Shown piece after piece: positions 58,247-64,000 of a stretch of DNA of 64,000 bases. Within the stretch, counting starts at the first letter, position 1, and every line of letters starts with the position of its first letter. The notes under the pieces were generated by a model. It saw only the letters and a program-made list of their open reading frames with translations. It searched no databases and was not told the DNA's origin. The position numbers and the translations under genes were made by a program. Source of the DNA: Litorivivens lipolytica (GTDB lineage Bacteria > Pseudomonadota > Gammaproteobacteria > Pseudomonadales > Spongiibacteraceae); assembly GCF_014191715.1 (NCBI RefSeq), contig NZ_JACHWY010000001.1, positions 248,001-312,000 of the forward strand, read 5' to 3'.

Positions 58247-59359
58247 ATGGATTTTTCATTGAGCGAAGAACAGCAACTGCTGAAAGACAGTCTGGAAAAA
58301 TTTGTCGCCAGCGAATATAGCCCCACCCAGCGGGAAAAATTATTGCATGCCCCGGCCGCATTTAGCGCCGATCACTGGCAGACCTTTGCCGAGCTCGGCT
58401 GGCTCAGCATCCCCTTCAGTGAGGAACAGGGCGGTATCGGTGGCGGCATCGTTGAATCGGCGATTGTTATGGAAGCCTTCGGTCGAGGTCTGGTGTTGGA
58501 GCCCTTTGTAGATACGGTGCTTTTGTGCGGCCAAGTGCTGGCGCGTTCTGGCAATGCCTCCATGGCCGAGCAATACCTGGAGCCCCTGATTGCCGGTGAA
58601 CTGCAAGGTGCGCTGGCCTGGCAGGAGCGGCAAAGTCGCAGCAGCCTGGAACATTGTGAAACTGAAGCGAAGCGTCAGGATGGTGGTTGGCTGCTAAACG
58701 GCGAGAAAGTGCTGGTCAGCAATGCAGCAGCAAACCTGCTGATCGTATCGGCGAAGCAAGGGGATCAGGTCGGTCTGTTTGCCGTGCCGGCGGATAACCC
58801 CGGTGTGACTCTGCAGACTTTGAAACTGATGGATGGGCGCGACGCGATGAACGTCACGCTGACCGATTGCCAGCTGACAGCGGAACATTGCCTGCAGGAA
58901 GCGGGTTTGCAATTACTGCAACAGGTGGTGGATGAGGCCACTGTGGCACTCTGCGCTGAAGCCGTAGGCGCCATGGACTATCTTTATCAGGCCACTGTTG
59001 AGTACAGCAAAACCCGGAAGCAGTTCGGGCAGCCCATTGGCAAGTTTCAGGCATTGCAACATCGCATGGTGGACATGTTTATGCTGACAGAGCAATGCCG
59101 CTCGCTGCTGGTGTGTGCGCTGTGCTCTGTCTCGGATAATAGCGAGACCGTGACTGAAGATATTTCTGCACTGAAGGCCATGGTTGGGCGCTATGGCCGG
59201 CAGGTCGCAGAGGAGGCCGTGCAGCTGCATGGCGGCATGGGGGTTACCCACGAAATGAACATCGGGCACTATTTAAAGCGCCTGATGATGATAGATGTCA
59301 CCTTCGGTGATGCGGATTTCCATCGCCGGAGATACTGCAACGCACGCTACGCCGCCTGA
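58247..59359 (+). CDS. Acyl-CoA dehydrogenase, second subunit-like
   Basis: A 370-residue acyl-CoA dehydrogenase homologue starting MDFSLSEEQQLLKDSLEKFV. The flavin-interaction and C-terminal helical blocks are present (YSKTRKQFGQPIGKFQALQH, AVQLHGGMGVTHEMNIGHYL). The Glu equivalent to residue 243 of its partner is not evident (VDEATVALCAEAVG). Pairs of this kind act as one catalytic and one structural FAD-binding subunit. Translated just after its partner with a strong G-rich ribosome binding site. Confidence 0.88.
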   Translation: MDFSLSEEQQLLKDSLEKFVASEYSPTQREKLLHAPAAFSADHWQTFAELGWLSIPFSEEQGGIGGGIVESAIVMEAFGRGLVLEPFVDTVLLCGQVLARSGNASMAEQYLEPLIAGELQGALAWQERQSRSSLEHCETEAKRQDGGWLLNGEKVLVSNAAANLLIVSAKQGDQVGLFAVPADNPGVTLQTLKLMDGRDAMNVTLTDCQLTAEHCLQEAGLQLLQQVVDEATVALCAEAVGAMDYLYQATVEYSKTRKQFGQPIGKFQALQHRMVDMFMLTEQCRSLLVCALCSVSDNSETVTEDISALKAMVGRYGRQVAEEAVQLHGGMGVTHEMNIGHYLKRLMMIDVTFGDADFHRRRYCNARYAA

Positions 59360-59384
59360 TTAATAATCACAAAGAGGATAGGGT

Positions 59385-60938
59385 ATGCAATTGTTTCACA
59401 GTTTGACGGATCACTTGGATTATCACGCCTTGATACGAGGCGATCTGTTAATGGCCAGAGACGCCGAGCAATCACTCAGCTACGCACAGGCCAAACGACA
59501 TGTAGACGCCATTGCTGGCGCGATGGAAGCGTCCGGCATCAAGGCTGGCGATCGGGTTGGTATTCTCGCTAAAAATTCCGTCGACAATCTGTGTACCTTT
59601 CTCGCCTGCGCCAGACTGGGTGCGGTCGCTGTTGGCTTGAACTATCGCCTGACGCAACCGGAGGTGGAGTTTATCGCGGAGGATGCTGAGCTTTGCATCC
59701 TGTTTTTTGACGCAGAGTTTGCCGGGCTGCGAGGCAAGTTTCTGCAGTCTCGCCCCTCCGTTTGCTACGACAGTTCAGAGCCAGCGCAACGGTTTTCAGA
59801 GTGGCTCCAGCAGGGCGTGCCGATTACGGAATCTCGCGCTGGTGGTGATGACATCCTGTTCCAGATGTACACCAGTGGTACAACGGGGCTGCCTAAAGGT
59901 GTACTAATCAGTCATCGCAACGTCCTGCTGATGACTTACCAAGCGCCCATGTCTCACGGTAAGGGCATGCGTACCGGTGAAAAATCGCTGCTGGTAGCCC
60001 CCACTTTTCATGCAGTCGGTTTGGTCGGTGCCTTGCTGGTTATGGTCTATGGCAGCAGCGTGATCATTCAGCGGGAATACGATCCGGTCGGCATGATTGA
60101 TGCGTTAGAGCAGGAGCAAATTAACAGCGTGGCCGTCATTCCGGTCATGCTGCAGTTCTCCATTATCTGTGTGCCGGATATTGCCGAGAGAGATTTTTCC
60201 CACTTGCATACCGTGACATATGGCGCGTCACCGATAGCAGAGGATCTGCTACGCCAGTGTATGGAGATTTTCGGTTGCGATTTTGTGCAAGGCTATGGAC
60301 AAACTGAAGCTACCCTCGCATTGAGTTTTCTTTCTGCCGAAGACCACCGCGCCGCCCTGAACGACAAACCCCACCTGCTGCGCTCCTGTGGCCGTGCAGT
60401 ATTTGGCACCGAAATCCGCGTAGTCGACGACAAGGGCAATACCTTGCCCAACGGTGAAATTGGCGAAATCGTCGCCCGCGGTCCGCAGTTGATGCAGGGA
60501 TACTGGAAACGGGAAGATGCCACAGCCAGCGCCATTGTTGACGGTTGGCTGCGCACCGGCGATGCCGGTCGTATGGACGACGAGGGCTATATTTTCATTC
60601 AGGATCGGGTGAAGGACATGATCATTTCCGGCGGTGAAAATATTTACCCCGCCGAACTGGAAAATGTGCTGATGTCACACCCTGCGATTCAGGATGCTGC
60701 GGTGATCGGCATTGCAGATGAAAAGTGGGGCGAAGTGCCCTTTGCGGTTTTGGTCAGCGGCGGAAATCCCGAACTGAGCGCCGACGAGCTGATTGAGTTT
60801 TGTCGCGATAAACTGGCGGGCTACAAGATTCCCCGGCAGCTAGCTTACGTCGATGCCTTACCGCGAAACCCCACGGGCAAGCTCTTGAAAAAAGATCTTC
60901 GAGAACAATTCAAGGATAGGATGAAAGCTTCGGCTTGA
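59385..60938 (+). CDS. Acyl-CoA synthetase (class I adenylate-forming ligase)
   Basis: A 517-residue AMP-binding enzyme activating a carboxylic acid to its CoA thioester. The P-loop is YTSGTTGLPKGVLISHRN and the A5 motif is GYGQTEATLAL. The A7/A8 region is GWLRTGDAGRMDDEGYIF and RVKDMIISGGENIYPAELE, and the catalytic Lys is in NPTGKLLKKDLR. It lies 25 bp after the acyl-CoA dehydrogenase pair, so the operon activates and then dehydrogenates one substrate class. Chain type cannot be told; cyclic or sterol side-chain acids are plausible. Confidence 0.93.
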   Translation: MQLFHSLTDHLDYHALIRGDLLMARDAEQSLSYAQAKRHVDAIAGAMEASGIKAGDRVGILAKNSVDNLCTFLACARLGAVAVGLNYRLTQPEVEFIAEDAELCILFFDAEFAGLRGKFLQSRPSVCYDSSEPAQRFSEWLQQGVPITESRAGGDDILFQMYTSGTTGLPKGVLISHRNVLLMTYQAPMSHGKGMRTGEKSLLVAPTFHAVGLVGALLVMVYGSSVIIQREYDPVGMIDALEQEQINSVAVIPVMLQFSIICVPDIAERDFSHLHTVTYGASPIAEDLLRQCMEIFGCDFVQGYGQTEATLALSFLSAEDHRAALNDKPHLLRSCGRAVFGTEIRVVDDKGNTLPNGEIGEIVARGPQLMQGYWKREDATASAIVDGWLRTGDAGRMDDEGYIFIQDRVKDMIISGGENIYPAELENVLMSHPAIQDAAVIGIADEKWGEVPFAVLVSGGNPELSADELIEFCRDKLAGYKIPRQLAYVDALPRNPTGKLLKKDLREQFKDRMKASA

Positions 60939-60971
60939 GTCAGGCTGGCTGACCGAAGCCAATCGAAGCGT

Positions 60972-61175
60972 TCAGGCAATAAAACGGCGGCCAATCTCAA
61001 TGGCTAGATAAACCCACAGCGCTATGCAAAGGATCAGGCTGAGTGGGCCGCGTTTTTTCTCATCGCTGGCGTCGCCGCGATTGGCGACATTTGCCGAGCC
61101 GCAGGCGGGGCAACGCCCCTGCCTGAATTTGTGTCCCTGATAGCTGCAATCCTGGCACTGGTATCCCAAGGGCAT
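60972..61175 (-). CDS. Small zinc-ribbon membrane protein
   Basis: A 67-residue protein. The N-terminal zinc ribbon has CQDC and CPAC, 15 residues apart (residues 7-10 and 22-25 region). A charged linker (GDASDEKKRG) and a C-terminal membrane helix (SLILCIALWVYLAIEIG) follow. Tail-anchored small zinc-ribbon proteins of this design are common but of unknown function. Convergent with the ligase gene. No clear ribosome binding site was seen, so the start is by ATG position. Confidence 0.7.
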   Translation of the reverse strand: MPLGYQCQDCSYQGHKFRQGRCPACGSANVANRGDASDEKKRGPLSLILCIALWVYLAIEIGRRFIA

Positions 61176-61223
61176 CTGTTTTCCCTGTACTTATCATTAT
61201 TGTTTGGCCAATGCCGCAGCGAC

Positions 61224-62162
61224 CTATTCTTTCACCAAATACTCGCTGTAGGCCTCGTTGTTCAGCAGCTCACGCGCTGAAACACGGCCTTCCAATGCAG
61301 GAATCCGCGGTTCAATCGCTTCCAGCATAAAGTCCCGAAATATACGGATGCGCGCCGTGGTGCGCAAATCGATATGTGACAGCACCCAGAAGCCCATCGG
61401 GTTATCGACATGTTCGCATGGGATGCGTGTTAACAACGGATCCATCTCGCCCAGACCGGTTGGCAGTTGTGCAATCCCGTGGCCATTGCGTACCAGATCG
61501 TAAGTGACATTCAGCGAGTTCACCCGAAAACGTACGGGCAGATCGGGGAAACTCATTTCCTTCCACTGCGGCGCGGGGCGTCGTTGGTCTGACAGCCACA
61601 TGATAGTGCCGACGCTGCGATCACCATTCTGTAATCGCTCGGCAACTTCCTGTGTTCCGTAGATGCCGTAGGCAAAATCCGCGATTTTTTTGCCAAGCAC
61701 ATTCGGCGGTGGGTCATTGGTGACCCGAAACGCGATATCCGCTTCGTGCACCGAGAGATTGAAAGGGTCTTCAGAAGAGATCAGCTCAATAGTGATGTCC
61801 GGGTACTTCTCACAGAAGGCTTTTAGCGCCGGTTGCAATACCCGTTGAATGGTGAGGTCTACGGCGGTGACCTTGAGTGTGCCGCTGAGCTCTTGGCTGT
61901 CAGCCAGTACCTGACGCTGAATGGTATTGACCTCGTCAGCGATGGCCTCCGCTGATTTCAGCACTTGCTCGCCCACGGGGGTGATCAGCCAGCCTGCCGT
62001 CGAACGATCAAATAATCTGACGTTCAGCTGTTTCTCTAGCGCGGTAATACGCCGCGACACGGTGGTGTGATTGACATCCAGCGCTCGAGCGGCGGCGGTG
62101 ACTGAGCCCTCGCGTACTACGGCGAGGCAGTATTGAATATCGTTCCAATCCAGGTTCTGCAT
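61224..62162 (-). CDS. LysR-family transcriptional regulator
   Basis: A 312-residue regulator. N-terminal winged helix-turn-helix at residues about 5-64 (VTAAARALDVNHTTVSRRITALEKQ, written here as two blocks VTAAARALDVNH and TTVSRRITALEKQ). A co-inducer-binding domain follows (ELSGTLKVTAVDLTIQRV onward). Length and layout are typical. Divergent from the small secreted protein gene at 62277, the usual arrangement for LysR and its target. The perfect 8-bp dyad GTGCACAC/GTGTGCAC in between is a candidate site. Confidence 0.92.
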   Translation of the reverse strand: MQNLDWNDIQYCLAVVREGSVTAAARALDVNHTTVSRRITALEKQLNVRLFDRSTAGWLITPVGEQVLKSAEAIADEVNTIQRQVLADSQELSGTLKVTAVDLTIQRVLQPALKAFCEKYPDITIELISSEDPFNLSVHEADIAFRVTNDPPPNVLGKKIADFAYGIYGTQEVAERLQNGDRSVGTIMWLSDQRRPAPQWKEMSFPDLPVRFRVNSLNVTYDLVRNGHGIAQLPTGLGEMDPLLTRIPCEHVDNPMGFWVLSHIDLRTTARIRIFRDFMLEAIEPRIPALEGRVSARELLNNEAYSEYLVKE

Positions 62163-62164
62163 GA

Positions 62165-62211
62165 GTGCACACCACTTCTGCCAAAACGGCTATTCATGTG
62201 TTTGTGTGCAC
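62165..62211. promoter_or_regulatory. Candidate operator dyad between lysR and the secreted-protein gene
   Basis: GTGCACAC (62165-62172) and GTGTGCAC (62204-62211) are perfect inverted arms 31 bp apart, right upstream of the LysR start codon. The spacing is wider than a single LysR box, so two half sites or looping would be needed. Confidence 0.4.
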
Positions 62212-62276
62212 ATAGTAACGTGCTCTCCGTGGCAAACACAAGCGCCATGAAATTCAAGGCCAATGAGGACTGGGAC

Positions 62277-62567
62277 ATGAACACACTGACAAAACTGACC
62301 GCTTCTATCACTACCGCACTGCTGCTGAGCAGCCCGACCTTCGCCGGAACCTCGGTGAACGATATGGCGAGCATCTGCAAAGCCGGCGCGCTGGACCAAT
62401 TTAACAATGCCGAACCTGCTCGCGTGAAGTTCAAGGGTGTTTCCGGGCCGCGTTCTGCCAAGTCCGTTCGCCTGCAGGTCTTCCCTGAGAACGGTGATTC
62501 ATTCAACGCGGTGTGTGAGCTGAACACCAAAACTGGTGAGATCATCTCGCTGAGCCGTCAGAGCTGA
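62277..62567 (+). CDS. Small exported protein of unknown function
   Basis: A 96-residue protein with a clear signal peptide (MNTLTKLTASITTALLLSS, cleaved near FAG/TS). The mature part of about 70 residues has two cysteines (SICKAG and NAVCELN) that could form a disulfide. It faintly recalls short DUF3718-type periplasmic proteins, but I cannot confirm that. Longer in-frame starts exist to 62133; the ATG chosen gives the signal peptide and has GAGGA upstream. Divergent from the LysR gene, which may control it. A good terminator follows. Confidence 0.7.
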   Translation: MNTLTKLTASITTALLLSSPTFAGTSVNDMASICKAGALDQFNNAEPARVKFKGVSGPRSAKSVRLQVFPENGDSFNAVCELNTKTGEIISLSRQS

Positions 62568-62601
62568 TCCGCTGCCATCCAGGCACCCCTTTTATGGGAC
62601 A

Positions 62602-62625
62602 CCCCGCGCAAGCGGGGTTTTTTTT
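62602..62625 (+). terminator. Terminator after the small exported protein gene
   Basis: CCCCGC/GCGGGG stem with loop GCAA followed by eight T residues. Confidence 0.92.
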
Positions 62626-62740
62626 GCCCGTCGGTTGGCGTTGTGTGTCGGGGCTTTTGGAATAACGGCTATTACCTCGGCTGATGGCGGCCGCTGAGTC
62701 TCTGTCGTATCTTCATAATAAAGTCAGACAGGGAACGGAG

Positions 62741-63487
62741 ATGAGTAAAGACCGGTTTTCTCAGGCATCAGATGCCTACCAGCAGTTCCGTCCACGCTAT
62801 GACATCAGTTTATTTAAAGAATTGGCTGCCTTGTCGAAGGCCCGACATTTGGCCTGGGATTGTGGTTGTGGCACGGGTCAGGCCAGCGTTTTGCTGGCGG
62901 AAGGTTTTGAGCAGGTTATTGCCACAGATCTGAGCGCGTCGCAGGTTGCGCAGGCCAATCACCACCCTAGGGTCAGTTACGCCGCGGCGCGGGCTGAGCA
63001 GATGCCCTTATTCGCGCAAAGCTGCGACCTCGTTCTGATTGCCCAGGCACTGCACTGGTTTGATTTCGATGCTTTTTTCAAGGAAGTCGAGCGGGTACTG
63101 AAACCTGACGGTTTGCTGGTGGCGGTCACCTATAACCTGCTGACGGTCAGCCCGGAAATTGATGCGTTGGTTCACCACCTGTACTACGAGGTCTTGCAAG
63201 GCTATTGGGATGCGGAGCGCAAGCACGTTGAAAACGGCTACGCCGATATTCCCTTACCCTATACGGTGGTTTCGGAGACAGGGACGGGGCATGGCCTGAA
63301 GGCGCGGTGGAGTGCTGCACATATGCTCGGTTACCTGCGCACCTGGTCCGGCGTAAAGCAATATCAAAAGCACAATGGCATTGACCCAGTCAGCCAGATT
63401 GAGCCGGCACTTATCGCGGCTTGGGAGACGCGGGAGCGCAATGTGGAATGGCCTCTGACAGTGCTGGTTAGGCGAAAGCCCGGCTGA
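62741..63487 (+). CDS. Class I SAM-dependent methyltransferase
   Basis: A 248-residue cytoplasmic methyltransferase of the type-11 (UbiE-like) kind. SAM motif I is AWDCGCGTGQASVLLAEG, motif II-like ATDLSASQVAQA and motif III CDLVLIAQALHWFDFDAF. The HWF block resembles a group of small-molecule/trans-aconitate-like methyltransferases. ATG at 62741 is preferred over an upstream GTG/ATG frame at 62684 because GGAACGGAG lies just before it. Substrate unknown. Converges on the AraC gene with a 6-bp gap. Confidence 0.85.
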   Translation: MSKDRFSQASDAYQQFRPRYDISLFKELAALSKARHLAWDCGCGTGQASVLLAEGFEQVIATDLSASQVAQANHHPRVSYAAARAEQMPLFAQSCDLVLIAQALHWFDFDAFFKEVERVLKPDGLLVAVTYNLLTVSPEIDALVHHLYYEVLQGYWDAERKHVENGYADIPLPYTVVSETGTGHGLKARWSAAHMLGYLRTWSGVKQYQKHNGIDPVSQIEPALIAAWETRERNVEWPLTVLVRRKPG

Positions 63488-63493
63488 ACTTTT

Positions 63494-64000
63494 CTAGGTC
63501 TCGTGCTGGCGGCGGTAGTTGTTGGGCGGAATCCCGGTCCAGTTCTTGAACGAACGGATAAAGGCGCTTGGTTCTGAAAAGCCCAGTGAATAAGCGATTT
63601 CCTGAACGCTGTTGTCAGTCTGTTCCAGCAGGTTAATGGCGGTGTCGCGCAGCAGCTCGTTGCGGATCTGGCGAAAGTCACAGCCTTCGTCGCGCAGTCG
63701 GCGGCGCAGAGTTTGCGGCGTCAGCCCGAGGGAGTGGGCGATTTGTTCATAACTTGGGGATTTCGGCAGGCTGTTGCGAATGTAGCGGCGGATGCGTTCG
63801 GTGTAACTCTTCTGGTGCGTTGGCATGAACAGCAGGTTATAGGGCAGCTGCCGGATCAGAGCATCGAGTTCCTCGCGACTTTTAATGATCGGCAGGTCCA
63901 ACAGTCGCTCTTCAAAGACCAGTTCTGTCAGTGGCTGCTCAAAACGGGTAGGGCTGAAAAACAGGTAGTGGTATTCATCGCGGTAGGTTGGCGCCGGGTG
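63494..64000 (-). CDS. AraC-family transcriptional regulator, C-terminal part (5' end outside window)
   Basis: The reading frame is open to the right edge, so the gene continues beyond the window; 168 C-terminal codons are seen. The first visible residues (FSPTRFEQPLTELVFEERLL) match the end of the Arabinose_bd-type effector domain found in OruR/GliR-like AraC proteins. The double helix-turn-helix follows: SYEQIAHSLGLTPQTLRRRL and NSVQEIAYSLGFSEPSAFIR, ending WTGIPPNNYRRQHET. Such regulators often control lipid or xenobiotic catabolism. The effector is unknown. Confidence 0.9.
   Translation of the reverse strand, partial: HPAPTYRDEYHYLFFSPTRFEQPLTELVFEERLLDLPIIKSREELDALIRQLPYNLLFMPTHQKSYTERIRRYIRNSLPKSPSYEQIAHSLGLTPQTLRRRLRDEGCDFRQIRNELLRDTAINLLEQTDNSVQEIAYSLGFSEPSAFIRSFKNWTGIPPNNYRRQHET

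Overview
The window is a dense bacterial chromosome segment of about 64 kb, with moderate-to-high GC and genes packed on both strands. The housekeeping genes and their order point to a marine-type gammaproteobacterium related to Pseudomonas, Cellvibrio and Spongiibacter. Examples are rpoE-rseA-rseB-rseC-lepA-lepB-DUF4845-rnc-era-recO-acpS, pyrG-kdsA-eno-ftsB-ispD-ispF-truD-pcm-nlpD-rpoS-fdxA-mutS, an AlgP-like histone H1-like protein, and a GacS/BarA kinase divergent from cysM. The family-level placement is inference from gene content. I saw no insertion sequence, prophage, CRISPR array or rRNA.

Layout. Positions 1-3.1 kb hold the end of a Baeyer-Villiger-type flavin monooxygenase, an SDR and a putative outer-membrane protein. 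From 3.1 to 7.2 kb come ung, ygfZ, sdhE, ygfX and nadB. From 7.3 to 16 kb is the envelope-stress sigma factor operon running into lepA-lepB-rnc-era-recO-acpS. From 16 to 25 kb are barA, cysM, relA, mazG, a small conserved protein, adk and hemH. From 25 to 31 kb are the lysine-rich histone-like gene, mobA, tsaB, uppP, a beta-hydroxyacid dehydrogenase, an M18 aminopeptidase and a PaaG-type crotonase. At 31.3-33.5 kb a phosphate-selective-type porin is followed by a 575-bp noncoding, AT-rich, inverted-repeat-rich interval and queD. tRNA-Val and tRNA-Asp lie at 33.7 kb. From 34 to 38.8 kb are an aldehyde dehydrogenase, an unrecognised coiled-coil protein, a PLP desulfhydrase/deaminase and suhB. 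From 39 to 53.3 kb is the conserved pyrG-to-recA block. From 53.4 to 61 kb is a catabolic block: P450, a secreted DUF3604 (PHP-like) protein, two acyl-CoA dehydrogenases and an acyl-CoA ligase. The right end holds a zinc-ribbon membrane protein, a LysR regulator divergent from a small secreted protein, a methyltransferase and the 3' part of an AraC regulator.

How the genes fit together. Translational coupling is pervasive: ATGA, TGATG and TAATG junctions, with many GTG/TTG starts. The 7.3-16 kb block ties envelope stress control to translation-linked GTPases, signal peptidase and RNA processing. The 39-49 kb block joins CTP, KDO and isoprenoid precursor synthesis to protein repair and the stationary-phase sigma factor. 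uppP and the DUF368 gene both bear on undecaprenyl-phosphate recycling. Two clusters (1-3 kb and 53-61 kb) suggest oxidative breakdown of hydrophobic, possibly steroid-like or alicyclic, substrates.

Most unusual points: the porin upstream interval (a dyad-flanked promoter, several perfect inverted repeats and three DnaA-box-like sites); an nlpD gene whose only well-placed ribosome binding site precedes ATT codons; a two-subunit acyl-CoA dehydrogenase pair with a relocated catalytic glutamate; and the absence of pdxJ, surE, rlmD, mucD and pncC/recX from the places they commonly occupy.
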